64,000 bases of DNA from assembly GCA_013152545.1 (NCBI GenBank), contig JAADGF010000090.1:25183-89182 (forward strand), in the 5' to 3' direction. Of the stretch, positions 9,789-19,215 are shown piece after piece. Under the pieces are notes generated by a model, which saw only the letters and a program-made list of their open reading frames with translations, was not told the DNA's origin and made no database searches. Within the stretch, counting starts at the first letter, position 1; every line of letters begins with the position of its first letter. A program made the position numbers and the translations under genes. This stretch comes from Gammaproteobacteria bacterium (GTDB lineage: Bacteria; Pseudomonadota; Gammaproteobacteria; SZUA-152).

Positions 9789-10323
9789 ACACTCTCCTAT
9801 TTTGCGACAACCTTAAATGTGCGCGCTTTATTTTATGAAACCCATTACTAAACCCACATCGTGCCTACAACCTATATCGAGAGGTAAAGACACGCTAGCA
9901 GCGTCCAATACTTGGCTCGTCAAAGCAATATCGGGGGCACAGCCACCAAACTACGTCGATCCACTGGCGATGTCACAACAACACCATAGTTGCGACACCC
10001 CCTTCGAGCGAGATAGAACCGCCTTGACAGAGTACTAGTTTAGCACTGTAAGTAGTTGAATAGCGTAATATCTATTTCCTTGAAGTCATTATATATCAGT
10101 GAAATGCGATTCGGATGAAAAATAACAACGAATTTCTGAATATAAAAAATAAAAAATCGTCCTTGGATACACACTTTCAATATAAACATACTACATCCCC
10201 GGGAAAAATAAAGCCGTAAACACACACGGTCATACCACAATGTTTACAACAACGCTTCACAACAATTGTTCTTCCAGAAAGTATTACCCGCGAACGGCAC
10301 GAATGTCGACTACACTTTAAAGT
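9789..10323. other. divergent intergenic region, thiD / DUF5063
   Basis: About 535 bases containing the promoters of two divergent genes. There is no conserved thi-box (TPP aptamer) near thiD and no coding frame I trust. AT content rises from about 10,040 onward. Confidence 0.4.
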
Positions 10324-10893
10324 ATGGATTTTCTGAAGGATGTACCGATGAATAACAGGCCAACGTCGACTCTAAAAGGGATGGCATACATTGCTCGGGA
10401 ATACTGCGCTCTTATTGAAAACCTAGAGACTAATAGTATTGGTGATCAATGGATTCGAAGTATGGGCAGGATATTACCGAAACTACATACCGCTATTGTA
10501 TTGTTGGAAACCCCTGAACACTACAGCTATTCTCATCAGGCGGAAAGTGACGACGTACACTGTGAATTATTTATGAAATTAAACGATTTTTTTCTAAGCG
10601 ACCATAATATCTGGCCAGACTTTGATAAAGATGATGTAAAATGCCGTATGTGTGAAAGTCTCGCCTACGATTTCACTGACATGTATTTTGACCTAAAACA
10701 TGGCCTGGAACTGCTGGACTTATACCCAAACCAACCCAGTCAGGCTGCCTGTAACTGGCGCGCCAGCTTTTATTACCATTGGGGTCGACAACTGGTGGAT
10801 GCCGAAGGCTGGCTTTATGCCGTGGGAGTGCGCGGGAATCATGCCAACACCACCGGGTTAGCAGCGCAAACGACCTCACTCAGAATGGCCTAA
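10324..10893 (+). CDS. DUF5063 domain-containing protein
   Basis: A soluble, acidic, mostly helical protein of 189 residues. The pattern YIAREYCALIENL near the start, the aromatic/acidic middle, SLAYDFTDMYFDLKHGLELL and ACNWRASFYYHWGRQLVDAEGWLY fit my memory of DUF5063. ATG 10324 or the in-frame ATG at 10348 (MNNRPTSTL) could be the start. It is monocistronic and convergent with hemJ. No function is known for the family and none is inferred. Confidence 0.7.
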   Translation: MDFLKDVPMNNRPTSTLKGMAYIAREYCALIENLETNSIGDQWIRSMGRILPKLHTAIVLLETPEHYSYSHQAESDDVHCELFMKLNDFFLSDHNIWPDFDKDDVKCRMCESLAYDFTDMYFDLKHGLELLDLYPNQPSQAACNWRASFYYHWGRQLVDAEGWLYAVGVRGNHANTTGLAAQTTSLRMA

Positions 10894-10920
10894 CTGACCA
10901 TAGAAAGAACACTCTCGCTC

Positions 10921-11343
10921 TTAAAACGGCTTGACTACAACACAAATGATAATAACAACTAAGGGTAATACCGGAATCTCATTGACTAAGCGGTAAAATT
11001 TATGGCTGCGAATATTGCGTTCTTCCCGAAAATCCTTAACTAGCTTACCGCAGTAAAAATTGAATGCAATTAATATAATCACCATCACCATCTTGGTCCA
11101 AAACCATCCCGTCATCGCATAGGCGCTCCAAGCATAAGCAAAGACTAGAATTAAGCCAAACACAACGGTGCCTATAAAACCAATATTGGTCATCACATAT
11201 AACTTGCGCTCCATGACCTTAAAGCGCTCGTTACCTGGTGCATCCTTACAGTCAGCATGGTATACGAATAATCGCGGCAAATAAAACAAACCAGCGAACC
11301 ATGTCACCATAAAAATAACATGAAATGAAACAATCCATGGCAT
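10921..11343 (-). CDS. hemJ: protoporphyrinogen oxidase HemJ
   Basis: A small inner-membrane protein (140 residues, four TM helices) of the HemJ/UPF0093 family, which oxidises protoporphyrinogen IX in bacteria lacking HemG and HemY. Diagnostic features are FHVIFMVTWFAGLFYLPRLFVYH at the N-terminus with the conserved His, the ERKLYVMTNIGF motif, and the C-terminal FYRLVNEIPVLPLV. The ATG has a GGGGAG site. hemL lies 2.7 kb away on the same strand but not in the same operon. The ClC gene on the same strand ends 120 bp upstream, with a tandem repeat in between. Confidence 0.88.
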   Translation of the reverse strand: MPWIVSFHVIFMVTWFAGLFYLPRLFVYHADCKDAPGNERFKVMERKLYVMTNIGFIGTVVFGLILVFAYAWSAYAMTGWFWTKMVMVIILIAFNFYCGKLVKDFREERNIRSHKFYRLVNEIPVLPLVVIIICVVVKPF

Positions 11344-11400
11344 ACCGCTCCCCCTCTTTTTGGTGTAACCCTTGATTAACGCTTACTTATTGGTATCGAC

Positions 11401-11476
11401 TTTATATCGACTATTTATATCGACTATTTATATCGACTATTTATATCGACTATCTATATCGACTATCTATATCGAT
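11401..11476. repeat. 13-bp tandem repeat, about 5.8 copies
   Basis: Unit TATTTATATCGAC: a partial copy at 11401-11411, exact copies at 11412-11424, 11425-11437 and 11438-11450, then variants TATCTATATCGAC at 11451-11463 and TATCTATATCGAT at 11464-11476. The array runs from the hemJ upstream region into the last codons of the ClC gene and supplies its stop codon. The period is not a multiple of 3. Confidence 0.95.
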
Positions 11477-13217
11477 AATGTGTCTCAATCATCGCCCGGG
11501 TCACAATACCATGTATCAAGGCATTTTTTGCACTATCCATTTTACCGACCACCACCATATTAATTTGCCGTTCATCCATCACCTCCAATACCCGCTGCAA
11601 GGTATCCCTTATATCAACCAGTTCACTGTCCGTACGTTGACCTGGAATCGCTATTAAATCAATAACATCCTGTTGATTCACACCAAGAAATTGCGCCAAA
11701 TCCACGGACGGCATCACAACCATTGGCAAATTTTCATTTTCGACGACGATCCAGTCCGGCTCCGATTGCAATAAAGTTTGCGCTTGCGTCCGACGAATCA
11801 ACTGATTTGAACGCACGAAAGAACGCGTCATAACACTGGCAACACCAATACGGCGCAAAGACTGAGCAACTGGGCTGTGCTGATAATCCAACCCTTTCAC
11901 TTTTAACAACATTACAAAAACACTCTCCTGCCTGAAAAGGTGACTACTGGCAATACCTGCCACGACTACAACTAACATCCCAGGCAATATTACGTTGGTA
12001 TTCAGCGTTAACTCAAGCAAAGCCATCAGCGCTGCCAATGGTGCTTGTAAAGTTGCCCCCATCATTGCAGCCATACCAATCATGGCATAAAAACCGACAG
12101 AGGCCACCTGATTAGGTAAAACCGTTTCAGCAACAATGCCGACAATACCACCCGCTGCGGCCCCAATAACCAGTGTTGGGCCGATTAAGCCACCGGGAAG
12201 CCCTAAACCTAAACCCACTGCCGTAGCCACCAGCTTCACAATCACAATCAGCAACAACAACGCCAAACCTATTTCACCCAGCATTGCCTGATTAACTGTA
12301 TCATAACCGATACTCATTATTTGAGGCACAAAAACAGCACAAATACCCGTCACCACACCTGCCAACGTTAATCGTTGCCAGACATCAATCTGATTCGTTT
12401 TTACAATCGTAAACTTGAGCATCGCAATGAAGGCAGCAGACAATGCTCCAATCATCACCCCCATTAGCAACAAAACGGGTAACTCGACATAAGTGGCTAA
12501 CTGCAATGCGGGAACAGAAAAAACCGACTGGCTCCCAAATACCGTTTGTGAGAGAAACGTCGCACTAACCGCCGCTAAGACAATAGGTGTAAACCCTATG
12601 ATAGTGTACTCCCACATTATAACTTCCATTGCAAATATAACACCAGCGAAAGGGGTATTAAATGAAGCAGCGATAGAAGCCGATACACCGCATGCTACCA
12701 AAATACGTAAGGTATTATGTGGCAACTTAAACCACTGGCCGATCAAACTGGCACTGGCCGCACCAAGATGCACACCGGGGCCTTCCCGCCCCACAGAATG
12801 CCCACTGGTAATACTGATCACAGCACCAATGAACTGCATAATAAAGTTTTTAACGGGTAAATTAGCTTGATGATAAGCTAGCCGTTCCTGCACATGTACG
12901 ATACCAACAACAATTGCATCTTTACCTGCCAATTGAAACAACAAACCAATAACAAGTCCACCAAACACAGGAAGCGCAAAGCGTACCGCCATGGACAACG
13001 CTTCATAGTTTTCAATATCCCCATCAGGAAGAAATCCATGCTGAATACTTTCAACAAGAAGACGCAACAGGATAATCACACCACCCGCCACCAAGCCACT
13101 GAGCAAACCTAATAGCGCCAATAACGGTAGCGCATCAGCACCGGCTAAATGCAATCGTAGTTTTTCAAGCACCCGCAATCTTCCAAAAAAAATCAAATAA
13201 CATGAGGTAAACTGCAT
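11463..13217 (-). CDS. ClC-family chloride channel/antiporter with CBS pair
   Basis: A 584-residue membrane protein. The transmembrane half has the ClC anion-site motif GREGPGVHLGAA with its gating Glu, GLGLGLPGGLIGPTLVIGA (equivalent of the GxFxP loop), and about a dozen hydrophobic segments. The C-terminal ~130 residues (VMTRSFVRSNQ... to VVVGKMDSAKNALIHGIVTR) look like a CBS-domain pair. The usual GSGIP motif is replaced by a VGIVHVQ-type sequence, as in many bacterial ClCs. The last residues (HYRYR-stop) are read from a 13-bp tandem repeat, so the true ancestral end may have been longer. The start could be a GTG 15 codons in. Confidence 0.9.
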   Translation of the reverse strand: MQFTSCYLIFFGRLRVLEKLRLHLAGADALPLLALLGLLSGLVAGGVIILLRLLVESIQHGFLPDGDIENYEALSMAVRFALPVFGGLVIGLLFQLAGKDAIVVGIVHVQERLAYHQANLPVKNFIMQFIGAVISITSGHSVGREGPGVHLGAASASLIGQWFKLPHNTLRILVACGVSASIAASFNTPFAGVIFAMEVIMWEYTIIGFTPIVLAAVSATFLSQTVFGSQSVFSVPALQLATYVELPVLLLMGVMIGALSAAFIAMLKFTIVKTNQIDVWQRLTLAGVVTGICAVFVPQIMSIGYDTVNQAMLGEIGLALLLLIVIVKLVATAVGLGLGLPGGLIGPTLVIGAAAGGIVGIVAETVLPNQVASVGFYAMIGMAAMMGATLQAPLAALMALLELTLNTNVILPGMLVVVVAGIASSHLFRQESVFVMLLKVKGLDYQHSPVAQSLRRIGVASVMTRSFVRSNQLIRRTQAQTLLQSEPDWIVVENENLPMVVMPSVDLAQFLGVNQQDVIDLIAIPGQRTDSELVDIRDTLQRVLEVMDERQINMVVVGKMDSAKNALIHGIVTRAMIETHYRYR

Positions 13218-13690
13218 TTAGCCTGCTAAAGCCACCCACCAACAGGCGGGCATTAATAAACCACCAGAATCCACTCACATTAATTAACAAACAAATTAAG
13301 CAAACGCCGCACCACACCTGACACAGCGGTTTTACTCATCTTGTTATGCACAAGCTATGCACACTAAAACCCAAGACGCGTTACTAATAACACAGCTAAT
13401 AACGCTTAAGAATTAAAATACGAATGAAAACAATAACGAAAGCAAGCACAAAACGATCATTACGTTATTATTAATACCTAACGTTAATAGGATACATTAA
13501 CACTAAAACCCTGAGCACTTTAAAATTTAATTTATTTATTATTTTAGATCAAACAGATACATGCGCTCTATAGGACATCTTATTACTGCACAGGAAGCCT
13601 CTACCGATTCATCACTCATTCGTTAAACGCTTACAAAATTATCACGTTAAATTCGCCCCGAATTCAACAACGATAGAGTAACCATATTTT
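13218..13690. other. intergenic region, no gene seen
   Basis: AT-rich sequence upstream of the ClC gene with many short A/T runs and a repeated ACGTTA word near 13,440-13,490. I see no convincing coding frame, tRNA or repeat. Confidence 0.4.
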
Positions 13691-13724
13691 TTTACATTAA
13701 TTGAGCCAATGCTATTGACTCACT

Positions 13725-13829
13725 GAGGGTCTACCTGTAAATTGCCTGCATTCGGTGGAGGAAATCACTGATGCTACAACAATAAAAACAATCAAAATTT
13801 AAAAAGCGACTTAGGTCGCTTTTTTTTTA
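13725..13829 (+). ncRNA. possible small RNA ending in a strong terminator
   Basis: A terminator at 13801-13828 has no coding gene upstream of it on its strand for more than 500 bp. Before it lies a possible hairpin (GCATTCGGTG and CACTGATGC) whose loop exposes GGAGGAAAT, then an A/C-rich single-stranded stretch (ACAACAATAAAAACAATC). A weak promoter (TTTACA 13691-13696, TATTGA 13713-13718) would start transcription near 13725. GGA in a loop suggests CsrA/RsmA binding and the AAC-rich tail suggests Hfq/Crc binding, but both are inferences. Confidence 0.35.
13801..13828 (+). terminator. Rho-independent terminator
   Basis: Arms AAAAAGCGAC (13801-13810) and GTCGCTTTTT (13815-13824) with a TTAG loop, followed directly by a T-run to 13828. 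It is a textbook terminator for a plus-strand transcript, yet the only candidate transcript is the short RNA proposed just upstream. Confidence 0.85.
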
Positions 13830-13979
13830 TTCTATTTGGTAACGTCTTGATAACGTCAACACCTAACATTGCATGGTTTTACCGCAGTGGCTGGTATCGT
13901 CTAGAAGGGTATGTACTCCCATTGACAGAGTTGACGACTGACAGCACCACTACCGCAATACATAACAAGAGCAATACCC

Positions 13980-14411
13980 ATTAAGAACATAGACCTTTGG
14001 TGGCTTTTTGGGTCATCATTCATTTCAGCTACCTTATTTCCCGGTGGATCAGAAGCCATACTTGCGTATTTGTCCACAACACAACAATATTCAGTATTAA
14101 CGCTGATTTTAGTTGCATCCGTGGGCAATACCTTGGGTGGAATGAGTTCCTATGCAATAGGCCGCATCATTATCTGGCGCTTCCCCTCCAAAACCATAAA
14201 AACCAACAGGCAACGCGCCATTCAACATCTTCGTAAATTTGGCTACCCAGCGCTATTACTTTCATGGCTACCAATCATCGGTGACCCGCTATGCGTTGCC
14301 GCTGGTTATCTGAAAACCAACGTTTATTTAACAGTTTTATTAATTGCGATCGGTAAAACCGCTCGTTACGCGACCCTGGCTTGGCTAATCAATACAGCTG
14401 TTCCCGCTTAA
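13980..14411 (+). CDS. YqaA family (DedA/SNARE-associated-like) membrane protein, non-canonical start
   Basis: A 143-residue inner-membrane protein. Reading back beyond the first TTG (14070) in the same frame gives DLWWLFGSSFISATLFPGGS, then SVGNTLGGMSSYAIGR, LLLSWLPIIGDPLCVAAGYL and IGKTARY, which together are the full YqaA pattern. Alignment by eye with E. coli YqaA puts its start Met opposite the ATT codon at 13980, with AAGAG eight bases before it. No ATG, GTG or TTG exists in frame upstream of 14070 after the stop at 13932. Either ATT is used for initiation, or the start codon has been lost and the gene is decaying. Confidence 0.7.
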   Translation: MKNIDLWWLFGSSFISATLFPGGSEAILAYLSTTQQYSVLTLILVASVGNTLGGMSSYAIGRIIIWRFPSKTIKTNRQRAIQHLRKFGYPALLLSWLPIIGDPLCVAAGYLKTNVYLTVLLIAIGKTARYATLAWLINTAVPA

Positions 14412-14627
14412 TAAAGCGGATCAGTCATAACGATTCATTGAACCGGATAGTTGCCAACATTACCGTAACGTAAAAACACCGAAGTATTGCCACTGCGGTA
14501 TTAGCTAATGACACAGAATACGGTAAAATAGTATATTACAAACAAATCGCAGCTAAACCTTAAGCCAGCAAATAATTAAATAACAATGATATTGAGCAAT
14601 GTGCCTTAAAGGACTTAAAACTCACAA

Positions 14628-14657
14628 TATACCTATAACGATTGAGATTTAGGTATA
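14628..14657. repeat. solo end of repeat family 1
   Basis: The 30-bp site TATACCTATAACGATTGAGA... ending GGTATA is nearly the reverse complement of the one at 27486-27515 (28 of 30 positions match by eye). It lies 44 bp before the start of the large oxidoreductase gene, in its promoter region. The rest of the intergenic region (14412-14700) shows nothing else. Confidence 0.65.
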
Positions 14658-14700
14658 GGCAGCTTGTATCCTTAATCGTCAACAAAGACACGACATTTAC

Positions 14701-17700
14701 ATGACTCTTGAACAAACCAAACGCATACGTGAAATCCCGTACAACTATACTTCATTCACTGATCGAGAAATCGTAATACGGTTTCTCGGAAAAAAACAAT
14801 GGCAAATCATTAATCAATTACGCGCCTCCCGGCGCACAGGACGCTCAGCCCGCATGATATTCGAAGTACTGGGCGACATGTGGGTTATTACCCGTAACCC
14901 TTATATCCAGGATGATCTTCTAGCTAACACCAAGCGTCATGCAAGCTTAACCCATGCCTTGCATCATCGCTTGGACCAGGTTGTGGCTCGGGCTGAGGGT
15001 AATAGCGATGCGCTGGCATTAGTAGAGGCCTGTAGAAGTGCGGTTAAAAAATTCGAAGCCTGGTTTCCTTTTCAACGTGAGCTGCGACAACAGCTAACAC
15101 GCCGATTGTCTAAGTTTACCCGTAAAGACAATATTCATTTTGACGGCCACGCCCGTGCTTCCCACGTCACAGACGCTTCAGACTGGCGCGTGGAATTTCC
15201 CTTTGCAGTGATTACACCGAACTCAGAAACAGAGATGACAGGCGTTGTTCAAGCCTGTATCGACACAGAATTAGCCATTATTCCTCGCGGCGGCGGTACA
15301 GGCTACACTGGCGGTGCTGTGCCCTTACACGACCAGTGCGCGGTAATCAATACAGAAAAACTCGATCATCTTGGCGAGGTATCCTTGCGCATCCTTGAAG
15401 GCGTCAGCGATGAAGTCACAACCATCGAAGTTGGCGCTGGCGTCGTAACGCGCCGTGTCGCAGAACGCGCAGAGGCGCATGGCTATGTTTTTGCAGTCGA
15501 CCCCACCTCACAAGACGCCTCTTGCATCGGTGGCAACATTGCCATGAATGCGGGTGGAAAAAAGGCCGTATTGTGGGGCACGACACTCGACAACCTGGTT
15601 TCCTGGCGCATGATTACACCGGATGCCACTTGGTTGGAAGTGGAACGCCTTAATCACAATTTAGGTAAAATTCATGAGCAAGCAATTGTTGAGTTTCGTA
15701 TTTCACATTATCAAAAAAACGGCAAAACCCCTATAGGAAAACCGGAAACACTTAAAATTCCTGGCCCAGAACTGAGAAAAAGAGGTCTTGGAAAAGATGT
15801 CACCAACAAGTTTTTGGGTGGTTTACCTGGGGTACAGAAAGAAGGTTGCGATGGCTTAATCACCTCCGCTGTATTTATCTTACACCGCAAGCAAACACAT
15901 ATTCGCACCGTCTGTTTAGAATTTTTTGGCGCCGACATGCACTTGGCTGTTCCCGCTATCGTGGAAACTAAAAATTATATCGATAATTTGAGTGATGTTC
16001 AACTGGCCGGTATGGAGCACCTGGATGAACGTTATATACGGGCCGTAAAATATAGCACTAAGGCAGCGCGGCGCGATACACCCAAAATGATTCTACTATT
16101 GGATATCGCCGGAAACATAGACGATAAAGTGGCTAATGCTGCATCACAGGTCGTACGTATGGCTAACGCCCGAAACGCTGAAGGATTTATTGCTGTTAGC
16201 ACAGAGGCCCGACACCGCTTTTGGCTGGACCGTTCTCGCACCGCAGCGATAGCGGCCCACACAAATGCATTCAAAATTAATGAGGATGTCGTTATTCCAC
16301 TGGAGCAGCTAGCTAATTATAGCGAATTCATTGAACGCATCAACATTGAATTATCCACCCACAATAAACTCCGCATGATTGATGCCGTTTTGGCATTTTT
16401 GTCTGACAACTTAGCGGATGCCCCCCATTTACCTCAATATGAAGCCAGTAAAGAGGCTGACACCATATTGAATAATAAAATAGCAGCCGCCAAACAGCAT
16501 TTACAAAAAATCAAACATCAGTGGTCCTTATTATTAACCTACCTCGACGATATGACGCAACAACATCGTTCATTGCTGGATTCGGAGCTAATCAATGATA
16601 CCCTAATAAGCTCTGCTGCCACCCCAAACAGTACCGACAGTATATTTCGGTTATTACAACGCCGGGAATTACGGATTTCCTACCGACGCAGCGTAGAACA
16701 AGTACTAAAGGAAATTTTCTCGGGACAAGAGTTTGAAGGCGTACGAGAGAAACTTGACGCCATACATGCAGAAATACGCAACAGTCGTTTATTTGTCGCT
16801 ACCCACATGCATGCCGGTGATGGCAATGTACACACCAACATCCCCGTTCATTCCAATGACTATAGCATGTTACTTGAGGCTGAAACCGTGGTTGACCGCA
16901 TCATGGCAATCACCGAATCATTGGGGGGCGTAATATCAGGGGAACACGGTATCGGAATCACAAAAATACAATACCTAGACAACAAAACCATTGAGGCTTT
17001 CGACACCTACAAAAAACGAGTCGACCCAAAACAGCGGTTTAATCCTGGAAAATTACTGAATAAAACCACTTTAGATCTCGCTTATACACCCTCACTACGG
17101 TTATTACAGCAAGAGGCGTTAATACTGGAAGCCAGCGATCTAGGCGAACTTAACAATAGTATCAAGGATTGCCTGCGTTGCGGCAAATGTAAGCCTGTAT
17201 GCAATACACATATCCCCAGGGCTAACCTCTTATATTCACCACGCGATAAAATATTATCAACCGGCCTGATCATTGAAGCCTTTTTATACGAAGAGCAAAC
17301 CCGACGCGGCATTTCCATTCGCCATTTTGATGAAATGAACGACGTGGCCGACCATTGCACCGTTTGCCATAAATGCCTGGCACCCTGCCCCGTTAACATC
17401 GACTTCGGCGATGTTTCCATCAGTATGCGTAACTTACTAAAAACGCACGGTAAAAAACACCTTAACCTAGGCACGCGCGTTTCCATGGCATTTCTCAACA
17501 TCACCGACCCAACCAGTATTAAATTGCTGCAAAAATACATGATCCAGTGGGGCTATAAAGCACAACGCTTTGCATACCAGTGGTTTAACAAATGGGTGAC
17601 ACCACAAAGGCAAAAAACGCCAGCTGCAACAACTGGCAAAATCCGCACCGCAACTCAAATTGTGAATTTTATAAAAAAACCGATGCCAGCCAATATACCC

Positions 17701-18579
17701 AAACAAACAACACGGGCCATGCTGGCATTGGAGGACAACAAAATAATCCCCATCATCCGCGATCCAGCCAAAATCACGGACGATAGTGATGCCGTATTTT
17801 ATTTTCCAGGCTGTGGTTCCGAACGGCTTTTCAGCCAAGTCAGCTTAGCAACACTGGCTATGCTCTATGAAGCAGGCACACAAACTGTACTGCCACCCGG
17901 CTATCTCTGCTGTGGATACCCACAAACCTCCGGCGGTGATGAAAAAAAAGGAAAGCAAATATCCACAAACAATCAAGTACTGTTTCACCGTATCGCAAAC
18001 ACATTGAACTACATGGATATAAAAACAGTCATTGTTTCCTGTGGCACCTGTATCGATCAGCTACTTAAATACCAATTTGAAAAAATATTTCCAGGCAGTC
18101 GTTTGTTGGATATTCATGAATACCTCATGGAAAAAGGTATTAAAATAAAAAACAATGCATCTATCAGCTATATTTACCACGACCCATGCCACAGCCCCTT
18201 TAAAACCTACCAAGCTAACCAGGTAACTGCAACGTTGATGGGGCAGTCGGTTTTGCAATCCGATCGTTGCTGCGGCGAGGCAGGCACCTTAGCCATATCA
18301 CGCCCGGATATCGCGACCCAAATACGGTATCGCAAACAGGAAGAATTACACAATGGCGTTAAACAGCTAACCACTAACCCTGTAGTGTCCGATGGTAAGG
18401 TAAAATTACTGACATCATGCCCTTCTTGCCAGCAAGGTCTGTCGCGTTATGAAAATGACACCGGCCTAAAAACAGACTACATTGTCGTCGAATTGGCTAA
18501 CCAGCTTTTGGGCGACAACTGGCAAGAACATTTTGTTGCCAAAACTAAACATGGCGGCATTGAAAAAGTACTACTATAA
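14701..18579 (+). CDS. DUF3683 FAD-linked oxidase / Fe-S (CCG domain) oxidoreductase
   Basis: A very large (1292-residue) multi-domain dehydrogenase related to D-lactate/glycolate oxidases. In order: a DUF3683 N-terminus ([39 protein letters not shown]); an FAD-binding_4 domain at ~170-330 ([34 protein letters not shown]); an FAD-oxidase C domain with [14 protein letters not shown] and GEHGIGITK; two 4Fe-4S motifs ([12 protein letters not shown] and [12 protein letters not shown]); and two cysteine-rich CCG domains ([21 protein letters not shown]...DRCCGEAG), as in GlpC/HdrB. It probably passes electrons from a 2-hydroxy acid to the quinone pool. darP follows 39 bp downstream. The substrate is unknown. 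Confidence 0.88.
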   Translation: MTLEQTKRIREIPYNYTSFTDREIVIRFLGKKQWQIINQLRASRRTGRSARMIFEVLGDMWVITRNPYIQDDLLANTKRHASLTHALHHRLDQVVARAEGNSDALALVEACRSAVKKFEAWFPFQRELRQQLTRRLSKFTRKDNIHFDGHARASHVTDASDWRVEFPFAVITPNSETEMTGVVQACIDTELAIIPRGGGTGYTGGAVPLHDQCAVINTEKLDHLGEVSLRILEGVSDEVTTIEVGAGVVTRRVAERAEAHGYVFAVDPTSQDASCIGGNIAMNAGGKKAVLWGTTLDNLVSWRMITPDATWLEVERLNHNLGKIHEQAIVEFRISHYQKNGKTPIGKPETLKIPGPELRKRGLGKDVTNKFLGGLPGVQKEGCDGLITSAVFILHRKQTHIRTVCLEFFGADMHLAVPAIVETKNYIDNLSDVQLAGMEHLDERYIRAVKYSTKAARRDTPKMILLLDIAGNIDDKVANAASQVVRMANARNAEGFIAVSTEARHRFWLDRSRTAAIAAHTNAFKINEDVVIPLEQLANYSEFIERINIELSTHNKLRMIDAVLAFLSDNLADAPHLPQYEASKEADTILNNKIAAAKQHLQKIKHQWSLLLTYLDDMTQQHRSLLDSELINDTLISSAATPNSTDSIFRLLQRRELRISYRRSVEQVLKEIFSGQEFEGVREKLDAIHAEIRNSRLFVATHMHAGDGNVHTNIPVHSNDYSMLLEAETVVDRIMAITESLGGVISGEHGIGITKIQYLDNKTIEAFDTYKKRVDPKQRFNPGKLLNKTTLDLAYTPSLRLLQQEALILEASDLGELNNSIKDCLRCGKCKPVCNTHIPRANLLYSPRDKILSTGLIIEAFLYEEQTRRGISIRHFDEMNDVADHCTVCHKCLAPCPVNIDFGDVSISMRNLLKTHGKKHLNLGTRVSMAFLNITDPTSIKLLQKYMIQWGYKAQRFAYQWFNKWVTPQRQKTPAATTGKIRTATQIVNFIKKPMPANIPKQTTRAMLALEDNKIIPIIRDPAKITDDSDAVFYFPGCGSERLFSQVSLATLAMLYEAGTQTVLPPGYLCCGYPQTSGGDEKKGKQISTNNQVLFHRIANTLNYMDIKTVIVSCGTCIDQLLKYQFEKIFPGSRLLDIHEYLMEKGIKIKNNASISYIYHDPCHSPFKTYQANQVTATLMGQSVLQSDRCCGEAGTLAISRPDIATQIRYRKQEELHNGVKQLTTNPVVSDGKVKLLTSCPSCQQGLSRYENDTGLKTDYIVVELANQLLGDNWQEHFVAKTKHGGIEKVLL

Positions 18580-18618
18580 GCCAACACACCCAATAACAGA
18601 CAAGCAACGCAATTAATC

Positions 18619-19116
18619 ATGAGTAACGACGAACAGCACGACGACTACATCAGTAAGTCACAAAAAAAGCGTGAGATGACCGCCCTACAACAATTGGGTA
18701 AATCATTGGTTGCACTTTCACCGGCGCAATTAAAAAAAATGCTCCTCCCCGCTATGCTGGAAGAAGCCATTATCAATGCAAAAACCATTCAGCAACATGG
18801 CGCCAAACGCCGCCAGCTACAATATCTCGGCCGGTTAATGCGAGAGGTTGACGCAGACGCCATTAAATCCCAATTTGACTTAATCACACAACATTCCAAA
18901 CAAGCAACCACGCAACTGCATAAAATTGAACGCTGGCGGGAACGACTTATTAACGAAGGCGATTCCGCACTGAATGAATTTATACAACTTCACGATACCG
19001 CAGACAGACAGCATTTACGACAATTGATCCGACGCACCCAAGCAGAGATCAACACAAAAAAATCGCGCCAGGCTTATCGGAAGCTGTTTCAACAGCTGAA
19101 AGAATGCCTTGAATAG
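18619..19116 (+). CDS. darP: ribosome-associated protein DarP (YjgA/DUF615)
   Basis: A 165-residue, highly charged helical protein matching DarP, which helps late assembly of the 50S subunit. Recognisable parts are KSQKKREMTALQQLGKSLVA at the N-terminus, ALSPAQLKKMLLP, the segment HGAKRRQLQYLGRLMREVD, and IERWRERLINEGDSALNEF. Length is normal. It lies 39 bp after the large oxidoreductase on the same strand; the two are probably co-transcribed, though functionally unrelated. Confidence 0.9.
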   Translation: MSNDEQHDDYISKSQKKREMTALQQLGKSLVALSPAQLKKMLLPAMLEEAIINAKTIQQHGAKRRQLQYLGRLMREVDADAIKSQFDLITQHSKQATTQLHKIERWRERLINEGDSALNEFIQLHDTADRQHLRQLIRRTQAEINTKKSRQAYRKLFQQLKECLE

Positions 19117-19215
19117 TCGTTTTACCAAACCGACGAAACCAGCCCTCGTGTCGAATCCAGACAACAACCGCTTAAAATGGAGACGTTATTACAAGCGCAC
19201 TGCAACGTAAACAGT

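Noticed and set aside
10040..10240. 66-codon minus-strand frame upstream of DUF5063
   Set aside because: Very AT-rich, no start signal, no recognisable motifs; it lies in a promoter region.
11401..11476. Short repeats as a CRISPR array
   Set aside because: Units are contiguous 13-mers without spacers, so it is a simple tandem repeat.
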